A DNA stretch of 8,197 nt from SURF-21 sp964510515 (lineage in GTDB: Bacteria > Actinomycetota > Geothermincolia > Geothermincolales > RBG-13-55-18), in assembly GCA_964510515.1 (NCBI GenBank), contig CAZEAU010000049.1, positions 1 through 8,197 on the forward strand. Direction: 5' to 3'. Below the pieces are notes generated by a model, which saw only the letters and a list, made by a program, of their open reading frames with translations, was not told the DNA's origin and made no database searches. Numbering within the stretch: the first letter of the stretch is position 1; each line of letters begins with the position of its first letter. Shown one piece after another: positions 1 to 6,296 of this stretch. A program made the translations under genes and the position numbers.

Positions 1-1
1 T

Positions 2-898
2 AGGAAGTGGCGAAGATACGGGAATTGGACAATGGCTGTTAGCGCTGCTGCCATAGTAATCACAATAACCCTAATAGTATTATTTACCATAGTAGGAGGC
101 GGAGGAGATAAGAAGCAGCAGGAGAACGAGAAGAAAGCCCAGACCTCGAGAGACGCAATACCACTCACGATTAGCAGGCCCAAAGAAGGAGAAAGAGTAG
201 CAAGCTCTCAAATAACAGTGTCAGGCAAGACCGAACCGGGGGCAGAGGTCTCTATCAGATTAGGTGTAGGTGGAGGAGGTGGAGTAGATTGTATAGCTGC
301 TAATAGCGGGTACTTTTCAGAGATTGTCACGCTTCCACAAGGGTATCCTAAAGTCAAGATTGGCGTCAGGTCAAAGACAGATGAAGGCACAATAGGAAAG
401 TTCGTTACTATCTATATGATAGGAGAAAACAAGCATATAAACCAAGGAGCAGGGGGAACAAAGCCTATACCAATACCAGAGGATACGACCAAACTAGCCA
501 TAGGCTTTGATAAATATGTTGCGGAGCAAGTAGCGAGGGAATTCTTAGATGCTGTGGTCTCAAGAGATTTGGATAAAGATGCTTGGTGGTATCTGAATTT
601 TATGAGTGTTGGGGACAACATGGGTGGCGGAGATATGAATTCAAGATCAGTGAGGTTCTTTATGGAGCTTGACATGAGGGCGTATTCGATAGAGACATGC
701 AATAAAATCGTTGATCAGCACTACAGAGGCAAACATGAGTTTTGGAAAGTCTCTGCAAATTATAAGGGTGGTGCAGATTCAGCGCATGAGTTGATTATCT
801 ATTTTGGGGATTGGAATACAGCGTCAAGAAATATTGAGATTATTAAATGGGTTTTAGACGATAAGACACACCTCAATTCAGATTATATGGATTGGTAG
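2..898 (+). CDS. Membrane-anchored protein with Ig-like domain (5' end probably outside window)
   Basis: I do not recognise a named family for the whole protein. The first ATG is at position 32, but the frame is open to the window edge. The codons before the ATG give a basic stretch (RKWRRYGNWT) just ahead of a hydrophobic helix (residues 2-21 counted from the ATG), as expected for a single-pass, N-in anchor. I therefore suspect an upstream start; the ATG itself has only a weak GGGAA as ribosome binding site. After the helix come a Gly-rich and Lys-rich linker, then residues about 45-130 with the pattern SRPKEGERV..ITVSGKTEPGAEV, typical of bacterial Ig-like / glucodextranase-domain-B modules. 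The C-terminal part (about 150-288) is Trp- and Tyr-rich and resembles nothing I know. It probably faces outside the membrane. AGA, AGG and ATA codons are frequent. It ends 41 bases before the next gene on the same strand. Confidence 0.75.
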   Translation, partial: RKWRRYGNWTMAVSAAAIVITITLIVLFTIVGGGGDKKQQENEKKAQTSRDAIPLTISRPKEGERVASSQITVSGKTEPGAEVSIRLGVGGGGGVDCIAANSGYFSEIVTLPQGYPKVKIGVRSKTDEGTIGKFVTIYMIGENKHINQGAGGTKPIPIPEDTTKLAIGFDKYVAEQVAREFLDAVVSRDLDKDAWWYLNFMSVGDNMGGGDMNSRSVRFFMELDMRAYSIETCNKIVDQHYRGKHEFWKVSANYKGGADSAHELIIYFGDWNTASRNIEIIKWVLDDKTHLNSDYMDW

Positions 899-939
899 TA
901 TGCGGTAAATAGATAGCGGAGATTAGTGTATGGAGGAAA

Positions 940-1446
940 ATGCCAACAGGTAGAGAAACCAGACTAACTGGGCAGGTCGGAGAATATCTCGTGGCTGCTG
1001 AATTATGCAGGATGGGTTTGATATCTACGACCTTCACTGGGAACGTCCCAGAATTCGACATCTTGGCTGTAAACGAGAAATATAAGACCATCCCCATACA
1101 GGTGAAGGCAACTAAGGGCGCCAGCTGGCAGTTCGATGCCAGGAAGTACATCAAGATAGATATCGAAGACGGCGTACAGGCAGTTCTGGGAAAGACCAAA
1201 CCCGCATATGAGAATTTGATCTATATTCTTGTGAAGCTCCGAGGGCGGGGAAGAGATGAATTCTTCATTATGAAATTCAAGGATTTGCAGAATGCTATTT
1301 TCAGGCACTACAAGAAGAACTTGGAGGTTCAGGGGGGCAGGAGGCCCAAGAATCCTGAATCCACCCATGCCGCTATCAGGCCTAGTTCCTTGGAGAGGTT
1401 CAGGGATAATTGGCAGTTGATCTTGAACGAGTTGGGAAAGAACTAG
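940..1446 (+). CDS. PD-(D/E)XK-fold endonuclease-like protein
   Basis: This is a 168-residue protein with the layout of small PD-(D/E)XK nuclease-fold proteins (the PDDEXK / DUF4365-like group). Visible elements in order are a helix with GEYLVAAEL (residues 14-22, acidic E15 and E21), the metal-binding Asp in PEFDILA (D40), and the strand IPIQVKAT with Q54-V55-K56 replacing the usual E-x-K. Q-x-K is an accepted variant in this superfamily. The C-terminal part is basic and could contact DNA, but its substrate cannot be read from sequence. The start is supported by GGAGG at 932-936, only three bases from the ATG, which is rather close. It follows the membrane protein gene by 41 bases and may share its transcript. 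No methylase or restriction partner is visible, so a restriction role is unsupported. Family-level confidence is good and functional confidence is low. Confidence 0.8.
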   Translation: MPTGRETRLTGQVGEYLVAAELCRMGLISTTFTGNVPEFDILAVNEKYKTIPIQVKATKGASWQFDARKYIKIDIEDGVQAVLGKTKPAYENLIYILVKLRGRGRDEFFIMKFKDLQNAIFRHYKKNLEVQGGRRPKNPESTHAAIRPSSLERFRDNWQLILNELGKN

Positions 1447-1496
1447 TACAGGTTAACTGGTTCACTATGCCGATAATATGTCTCCAGACGCACTGA

Positions 1497-1554
1497 GAGC
1501 CTTCAGAGAGCCCCTCTATTTATTCCAATGGTTTAGTCTCTCTTGGGAAGGCTC
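1497..1554 (+). promoter_or_regulatory. Bipartite stem-loop in the leader upstream of the protease
   Basis: GAGCCTTC (1497-1504) is the exact reverse complement of GAAGGCTC (1547-1554). Directly inside it, AGAGAG (1505-1510) is the exact complement of CTCTCT (1538-1543). The two helices (8 + 6 base pairs) are separated only by a three-base bulge, TGG, on the 3' side, and enclose a 27-base loop. Fourteen paired bases with one bulge is more than I would expect by chance. It lacks a following T-run, so it is not a standard intrinsic terminator for the upstream gene. It may be part of a structured leader RNA or an imperfect bidirectional terminator; which one is not decided by sequence alone. Confidence 0.45.
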
Positions 1555-1560
1555 CAGGAA

Positions 1561-1578
1561 GCCCGAAGCATATCGGGC
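1561..1578 (+). promoter_or_regulatory. Short perfect hairpin
   Basis: GCCCGA (1561-1566) and TCGGGC (1573-1578) pair perfectly around a six-base loop. It begins six bases after the larger stem-loop, so the two may stack in one RNA structure. There is no T-run behind it, which argues against a Rho-independent terminator. Function unknown. Confidence 0.35.
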
Positions 1579-1725
1579 AAAGAAGCCGTTTCAATGTTCA
1601 TGAATAGCCGCATTCCTGAGGCAACCCAGAATTTGCGTAAAGCTTCTATTGGCAACAGCCGATATTTATGGCAATGCAAATCTTGAGGGCTTTGGGAGTT
1701 AACCATCGGCTTTTAGGATAATACT

Positions 1726-4700
1726 ATGTGCAACAGCAAGAGAGCCCGTTTAGGCGTAATCCCGCTCCTCGTTCTATCATTGTTTATTGTTTCTGGAGTT
1801 TGCTCGGCGGCTTTTTCCGCTGAGAGCTCAGCCGGAGAAGCCGCAGCCCGAATCCTCATTTCCGAAGAAGCAAAGGATTTAGAATATGTGCCTGGACAAA
1901 TTATCTTAAAACTGAAGACCAGTTCGGCTAGTCAGCAACTTCTACAAGCTTTGATTGGCTTGGAAAGCATCAACTCTGTTTTAGATGAGATGAGACTTTC
2001 GGATGAAAATAAAGTACAGCTGCTGGATCTTCTCCCGAACGTTTCTGTTGATGCTATGGTGGAACAGCTCTCCGTACTTCCTTTTGTGGAATATGCAGAG
2101 CCAAACCATATCAGTAAGTCCTCTTACACCCCGAATGACCCCAGTTTTGCCAACCAGTGGGGTTTCAACAATACAGGGCAGACCATTCAGGGTGTTCCCG
2201 GAACCCCCGATGCTGACATCGACGCCGTAGAGGCATGGGATATAGAGCGTGGCCAGAGCAATCCGGTTACCGTGGCAGTTATTGATTCTGGAATAGACCT
2301 CAGCCACCCAGACCTGAAGAACAAACTCTGGACGAACACAGGAGAGATCCCGGGTAATGGCATTGATGATGATGGAAACGGATATATTGATGATTACAAT
2401 GGCTATAACTGGGCGGGGATTTCGCAGTATGCAATTGACTATGAGTGGGCATTCGGCGCTAGCTCCGGCTCCCAGTACTGGGCACAATCCATAAAGGGTA
2501 CCGGGGGAGACCTTACCCATATCGGAGTAGCCCTGAGCAAGGTGGGAAGTCCCACCCAGCCTATAACCGTGAGTGTGCGCTCGACCTTATCCGGTTCCTA
2601 CCTTGCCCAATGCAGCGTCTACCCGGGAAGTATTCCCACGTATCCCGACAGGGAGTTCTTCTGGTGTCCATTGTCTTCTTCGGTAAAGCTAAACTCGGGA
2701 AGCACTTATTACATTGGCCTTGATACGGCCCAGAACAGTACAACCAACTACTATGCTCTTTGTGATGCAGACAATGTGTATGCTGATGGACAAGAATATC
2801 TGTGGAACGGCTCTTCGTGGGACGTCTATTCCGGCTACGATTTGTCTTTTGTTACCAACCCCAACCATGTCCCCAGAGATGATAACGGACACGGGACGCA
2901 TTGCGCTGGGATTGTCGGGGCTGAAACCAACAATAGCACAGGTGTTTCTGGCACATCCCCAGGTGCAAAGATAATGCCGCTCAAGGCGGGGGATTGCGCC
3001 GGTTATCTGCAGGATTGGTCGATAGCGCAGGCCATAATGTATGCCTCCGACAATGGTGCCGATATCATCAGCATGAGCTTCGGTGGCACAGGCTATTCCT
3101 CTACGACAGCAAATGCCGTCGATTATGCCCGCGCAAAAGGTGTTGCTATGTTCGCAGCAGCCGGAAATGATGGTGACACAACCATCAACTACCCTGCCGG
3201 ATACGACTATGTTATTGGAGTAGCTGCTACAAACAACCAAGATACATATGCCCCGTTCTCGAATTACAATTCAACCGTAGATATCTCGGCGCCAGGCGTT
3301 AACGTCTATTCAACAATGCCGACATATGCTACAAGCTCTACAATCTTTGGATACCCCCAGAACTATGCTTACTTGAGCGGAACATCTATGTCTTGCCCTA
3401 TGGCCGCCGGGCTCGGGGCACTAATCCTTTCTCGAAACCCTACTCTTTCCCCAAGCCAGGTAGAACAAGGGATTATCAATAGCGCAGATGATAAAGGCCT
3501 TCCGGGATGGGATCCGCATTATGGATACGGGCGAATCAATGCATATCAGGCGTTGCTGAATACACCACCTGTCTTCAAAGTCGAGGCATCTGTTTCAGGG
3601 GGACACGGCTCGGTTTCGCCCACAAGCCAAATGATAAACCAGGGAGGGTCGGCGTCGATCAGCATCTCTCCCAATGCCGGCTACCACATCGGAAGCATAA
3701 CAGATAATGGTAACAACAAACCCATTGCCAATCCATATACCATTGCCGCAATAAATGAAAACCATTACGTAGTGGTGACCTTTGCAACCAATACTTATGC
3801 AGTAAATGCATCAGTGTCAGGGGGGCATGGGCAAGTGAGCCCGGCGGCGCAGGCGGTTAACTACGGGGCAAACGTCTCCATAGACCTAATACCGGATTCG
3901 GGGTATCGCGTGGCCGCCATCACCGACAACGGTGTGGCCAAGGCGGTGGCAAACCCCTATGTGATAGCAAATGTGAGGGAGAAACACGACGTAGTGGTTA
4001 CCTTCACCAAGTACGGCGCAGCCTCTACGTGGTATCTGGCCGAGGGCTCCACCAACTGGGGCTTCGACTGCTACGTTAGCATCGTAAATCCCAACGATAC
4101 GGCGACAAATGTGAAACTTACCTACATGACCTCAGCGGGCACGGCTACCGGCCCCACCTTAAACATGCCGCCCAAGTCGCAGGCCACCATATATCCTTCA
4201 AGCACACTCGGTGCCTCCGATTTCTCCACCAAGGTAGAGTGCGTGGAGGGCAAGCCCATAGGCGTGGACCGCACCATGTACTGGACCGGACCCGGCGCTG
4301 CCTGCGCGGAGGCCCACTGCGCCACCGGCGTGACCTCAGCCGCTACCACCTGGTACATGCCCGAGGGTTCATCCAACTGGGGCTTCGAGTGCTACCTGCT
4401 CATCCAGAACCCGAACCCTGCTCCTGCCAGTTGCCAGATAACGTGGATGATCCAAGGGGAGAGCGCGGTGACCTTCCCCGTCACCGTCCCCGCCTCCTCA
4501 CGCTCCACCTTCAACATGGCTGACTTCGTTGGCTCCAAGGATGCCTCCATCAGGGTGGTATCCGACCGACCGGTGATTCCCGAGCGTGCCATGTACAGAA
4601 ACAACCGCCGGGAGGGCCACGCCTCCACCGGTACTACCGCTGCTGCGGCCGACTACTACCTGGCCGAGGGGTGCACAGGCTTCGGCTTCACCACTTATGT

Positions 4701-5292
4701 GCTCGTCCAGAACCCGCAAAACACCCCGACCGACGTGATCATCACCTACCAGGCGGCGGGGGGACCGGTCCCCGGACCTTCCTTCCAGATGCCGGCGAAT
4801 TCCCGACACACCATCTGCGTGAACGATTCCACCGCCATCCCCGGGCCCGACCCCTCCTTCTCCACCCACGTGCACGGCAGCCAGCCCATCATCGCTGAGC
4901 GGGCCATGTACTGGCACGGGGGCCCGGACGCAGGAGAGGCCTGCCACGACTCCATCGGACTTGATCAACCCCACACCACCTGGTACCTGGCGGATGGCCA
5001 GACCTCCGAGGGGAGGGAGACTTTCACCCTGGTCCAGAATCCCAACGACACCTCGGTCACCGTTAAAATTACCTACATGACTCCGAGCGGGGCGGGCAAC
5101 GTCGCCAAGACAGAGACCATACCTGCGAACTCCCGCCGCACCTTCAACATGGCGGACCACTCAGGTATTGTGGGCCGCGCAGCTATCGCAGTGACTTCCA
5201 TAACGCCGGGCAAGAAGATCATGGTCGAGCGGGCCATGTACTGGAACTCACGCGGCGCCGGCACCGACACCATCGGTGGGCATGATGACTAG
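1726..5292 (+). CDS. Secreted subtilisin-like (S8) serine protease with inserted domain and C-terminal repeats
   Basis: A large secreted endopeptidase of family S8. Residues 1 to about 28-32 form a signal peptide (KRAR, hydrophobic core, CSAAFSA). Residues about 50-135 resemble the fervidolysin-type propeptide (YVPGQIILKLK ... VEYAEPNH). The catalytic domain has Asp187 in VIDSGID, a calcium-loop-like DDDGNGYIDD (214-223), His389 in NGHGTHCAG, the oxyanion Asn481 in AAAGND and Ser554 in SGTSMSCP, so it should be active. Between Asp and His lie 202 residues, far more than usual, because of an inserted domain at about 230-377. After the protease fold come two InlB-B-type repeats (about 617-688 and 690-763) and four DUF5719-like repeats (768-1188). 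No LPXTG, dockerin or transmembrane anchor is present; the repeats may bind the cell surface or substrate. The start has AGGA seven bases upstream. The C-terminal part is much more GC-rich than the catalytic part. Confidence 0.95.
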   Translation: MCNSKRARLGVIPLLVLSLFIVSGVCSAAFSAESSAGEAAARILISEEAKDLEYVPGQIILKLKTSSASQQLLQALIGLESINSVLDEMRLSDENKVQLLDLLPNVSVDAMVEQLSVLPFVEYAEPNHISKSSYTPNDPSFANQWGFNNTGQTIQGVPGTPDADIDAVEAWDIERGQSNPVTVAVIDSGIDLSHPDLKNKLWTNTGEIPGNGIDDDGNGYIDDYNGYNWAGISQYAIDYEWAFGASSGSQYWAQSIKGTGGDLTHIGVALSKVGSPTQPITVSVRSTLSGSYLAQCSVYPGSIPTYPDREFFWCPLSSSVKLNSGSTYYIGLDTAQNSTTNYYALCDADNVYADGQEYLWNGSSWDVYSGYDLSFVTNPNHVPRDDNGHGTHCAGIVGAETNNSTGVSGTSPGAKIMPLKAGDCAGYLQDWSIAQAIMYASDNGADIISMSFGGTGYSSTTANAVDYARAKGVAMFAAAGNDGDTTINYPAGYDYVIGVAATNNQDTYAPFSNYNSTVDISAPGVNVYSTMPTYATSSTIFGYPQNYAYLSGTSMSCPMAAGLGALILSRNPTLSPSQVEQGIINSADDKGLPGWDPHYGYGRINAYQALLNTPPVFKVEASVSGGHGSVSPTSQMINQGGSASISISPNAGYHIGSITDNGNNKPIANPYTIAAINENHYVVVTFATNTYAVNASVSGGHGQVSPAAQAVNYGANVSIDLIPDSGYRVAAITDNGVAKAVANPYVIANVREKHDVVVTFTKYGAASTWYLAEGSTNWGFDCYVSIVNPNDTATNVKLTYMTSAGTATGPTLNMPPKSQATIYPSSTLGASDFSTKVECVEGKPIGVDRTMYWTGPGAACAEAHCATGVTSAATTWYMPEGSSNWGFECYLLIQNPNPAPASCQITWMIQGESAVTFPVTVPASSRSTFNMADFVGSKDASIRVVSDRPVIPERAMYRNNRREGHASTGTTAAAADYYLAEGCTGFGFTTYVLVQNPQNTPTDVIITYQAAGGPVPGPSFQMPANSRHTICVNDSTAIPGPDPSFSTHVHGSQPIIAERAMYWHGGPDAGEACHDSIGLDQPHTTWYLADGQTSEGRETFTLVQNPNDTSVTVKITYMTPSGAGNVAKTETIPANSRRTFNMADHSGIVGRAAIAVTSITPGKKIMVERAMYWNSRGAGTDTIGGHDD
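2413..2856 (+). other. Inserted domain inside the S8 catalytic domain
   Basis: In typical fervidolysin-like proteases the calcium loop (DDDGNGYIDDYNGYN) runs within some ten to twenty residues into the DDNGHGTH motif. Here about 147 residues (about 230-377) are placed between them. The insert is rich in Ser, Thr, Tyr and Gly with alternating strands (ITVSVRSTLSGSYLAQC, STYYIGLDTAQ, EYLWNGSSWDVYSGYDLSFVT), which suggests a beta-sandwich. In general style it resembles carbohydrate-binding-like or 'choice-of-anchor' modules; that comparison is only an impression. It contains three cysteines, which could form a disulfide outside the cell. Sitting beside the active site, it could influence substrate access. 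Confidence 0.6.
3574..4014 (+). repeat. Two InlB-B-type protein repeats in the protease
   Basis: Two tandem units of about 72 residues in the protease. Each starts with a V-x-ASVSGGHG-x-VSP pattern and contains a GY-x-(3)-ITDNG segment, then a (K)-x-x-ANPY segment and a closing VVVTF strand. This is the signature of divergent InlB B-repeat (beta-grasp-like) domains found in secreted bacterial proteins. They probably act as a spacer or adhesion module between the catalytic domain and the C-terminal repeats. Confidence 0.75.
4027..5289 (+). repeat. Four tandem DUF5719-like protein repeats in the protease
   Basis: The units start at about residues 768, 875, 976 and 1085 (spacing 107, 101 and 109). 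Each opens with a WYLAEG-like motif (WYLAEGST, WYMPEGSS, YYLAEGCT, WYLADGQT), then a QNPN/VNPN motif followed by a strand such as VKLTYM, then a Ser-Arg-rich turn (NSRRTF, NSRHTI, SSRSTF), and closes with ERAMYW or a variant. I know this repeat from secreted proteins of anaerobic Actinomycetota, where it is tentatively linked to surface attachment. The protein ends at the last repeat with no other anchor. GC is about two thirds here (40 of 60 bases in 4801-4860). Confidence 0.7.
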
Positions 5293-5659
5293 CATCGATT
5301 TCTGAATGAGGGAGCCTCCAGCGCAAGAGGTAGATTTGGCTATATGGGAATCTGACTTAAGACAGAATATGTAAGAGATCCCAACAGGGGGAGGGGAACA
5401 AAGCGCTGGAATTCAGGTGGATAGAGCCAGGGCAACCCTTAGGCTTATCTGGATGTCCTTGCGGCCGCGCTATCAGAAATGCGAAAAAGTGTTTGGCTTG
5501 CCATTCCCCAAAAAGATAGACTGTCGCTGGAGGCCTATGATCGAGACCTGGTTTCTAATGGTCTTGACCCAAATAAAAGACACGCGACCCTTTTCGTGGT
5601 CATCAGCAGAATAAGCTAGGCTGATATAAAAACTCGATTAAACGGTAAAGGATGCTCCC
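5293..5659. other. Gap without a confident gene; traces of a broken small reading frame
   Basis: These 367 bases follow the protease stop codon. I find no strong terminator hairpin after the stop. Three overlapping + strand frames are each open for part of the stretch: 5361-5516 (Cys-rich, no ATG), 5417-5614 (65 codons from an ATG) and 5479-5619 (46 codons from an ATG). None has a proper ribosome binding site and at most one can be real. The first and third join into one sensible peptide if a single A is dropped from the A-run at about 5510-5514. Near the right end an inverted repeat ATCAGC (5602-5607) / GCTGAT (5620-5625) runs into TATAAA (5625-5630), which could be a -10 box for the next gene, but no matching -35 is seen. 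Confidence 0.4.
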
Positions 5660-6100
5660 ATGGGAGAGGACGACAGGCGCGAGAAGCTTATAGGGCTGGG
5701 TCCTGAGAAGCTCGCGGATGCGTTGCTGGAACTGGCATATAGAAGTGACGGCGCAGAAGTGCTCGTAAAGCGCTTGACGTCCTCGAAAGAGGAAATCATC
5801 AAGCGGTTCAGAGCCCAGCTCTCAGGGCTGAAGAGGTCCAAGCGCTTCGTCGAGCGGAGGGACGCGAGACGGCTGGCACAGAAACTCCAGGATATGCTGG
5901 CAGACTTAGATTCAGCAGATACTGATGCCATGACCGGTATAGGACTTGTTGCCGACTTGCTCAAATGCGATTCCTCGATCTTCGAGAGATGTGATGACTC
6001 ATACGGCAATGTAGGCGACTTTTTCAGGTATTCTGCCGGCGTGCTCTTCTCTGAGTATGCGGAACGTATCGACGACAAGGGCTATCTCCAAATACTATAA
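5660..6100 (+). CDS. DUF6880-like protein, N-terminal fragment (gene probably decayed)
   Basis: A 146-residue reading frame that starts at an ATG seven bases after AGGA. Residues 12-30 (LGPEKLADALLELAYRSDG) and the region around residues 48-75 (IIKRFRAQL..LKRSKRFVERRDARRLAQKL) match the helical N-terminus of DUF6880-type proteins. So does the later motif FERCDDSYGNVGDFF, whose DDS-GNVGD core is the best family marker. As I recall, that family is several hundred residues long, so this protein ends too early. A typical family C-terminus follows directly in another frame (see the next feature). The simplest reading is an internal deletion that left the two ends out of frame. The molecular role of the family is unknown to me. 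The start codon lies inside the perfect palindrome CTCCCATGGGAG (5655-5666). Whether the fragment is still expressed cannot be told. Confidence 0.65.
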   Translation: MGEDDRREKLIGLGPEKLADALLELAYRSDGAEVLVKRLTSSKEEIIKRFRAQLSGLKRSKRFVERRDARRLAQKLQDMLADLDSADTDAMTGIGLVADLLKCDSSIFERCDDSYGNVGDFFRYSAGVLFSEYAERIDDKGYLQIL

Positions 6101-6260
6101 CCACGGGATTAGGTACCTGAAAAAGCTCGACCAGCTAGGGGCCGGAGTCGACGACTGGAAGGGCCTGCAACCTCACGCGGAATACAAGGGGGGGTTACAG
6201 GCTGCCCACGGTCGCAAGCGAAGCTTCTGGGCGAAATACTCGGAGGGTCAGGCTGAATAG
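6099..6260 (+). pseudogene. C-terminal remnant of the same DUF6880-like gene, out of frame
   Basis: In the frame beginning at 6099, right where the upstream fragment meets its stop (TAA 6098-6100), the translation reads NHGIRYLKKLDQL, then GVDDWKGLQPHAEYKGGL and HGRKRSFWAKYSE before TAG at 6258-6260. A helical segment, a His-x-x-Tyr stretch and a final HGRKRSFW is how DUF6880/SWIM-associated proteins commonly end, from memory. It has no ribosome binding site of its own. An ATG at 6057 lies in this frame, but the codons between it and 6099 merely overlap the upstream fragment. The middle of the protein, some hundreds of residues, is absent, so this is more than a single-base frameshift. Confidence 0.55.
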
Positions 6261-6296
6261 GAGTTCATCCCATCTCCCATCTTCAGACGCGTGCTC

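Larger units (their letters stand above)
1447..1725 (+). other. Non-coding leader region with several inverted repeats
   Basis: This 279-base gap separates the nuclease-like gene from the protease gene and has no convincing reading frame. It contains a bipartite stem-loop (1497-1554), a short perfect hairpin (1561-1578), and a possible long-range pairing, GCCGAT (1658-1663) with ATCGGC (1705-1710), which is followed at once by TTTT. The protease ribosome binding site AGGA (1715-1718) lies seven bases before its ATG. I could not fit the region to the c-di-GMP-I, c-di-AMP, cobalamin, fluoride or tetrahydrofolate riboswitch cores that I know. I see no good -35/-10 pair; GATAAT at 1717-1722 resembles a -10 box but is too close to the ATG for a leadered transcript. 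Confidence 0.45.

Noticed and set aside
1589..1628. GTTTCAAT...GAGGCAAC stretch resembling the ends of a CRISPR repeat
   Set aside because: It occurs only once in the window, with no second copy or spacer pattern.
1561..1710. Possible c-di-GMP-I riboswitch ahead of the protease (GGGCAAAG and GCC segments)
   Set aside because: The conserved GCAAAGCC-type core and the paired tetraloop/receptor helices are not found in the right order.
1792..1806. Possible lipobox at Cys26 of the protease signal peptide
   Set aside because: The residue before Cys is Val rather than Gly, Ala or Ser, and a normal signal peptidase I site follows within a few residues.
1981..3240. - strand frames of 179 and 183 codons opposite the protease catalytic domain
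   Set aside because: They are shadows of a gene with complete catalytic motifs, have no ribosome binding sites and show no domain-like sequence.
4498..5160. Long - strand reading frame (220 codons) opposite the protease repeats
   Set aside because: It lies fully inside the well-supported protease gene in its GC-rich part, where antisense frames stay open by composition. Its translation is low-complexity Gly/Val/Arg with no recognisable motif.
5638..6078. - strand frame of 146 codons opposite the DUF6880-like fragment
   Set aside because: It is a Ser-rich antisense translation, while the + strand carries the family motif and a ribosome binding site.
6261..6296. Terminator between the converging DUF6880 remnant and the TPR gene
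   Set aside because: No inverted repeat with a T-run is visible in the 36 bases.
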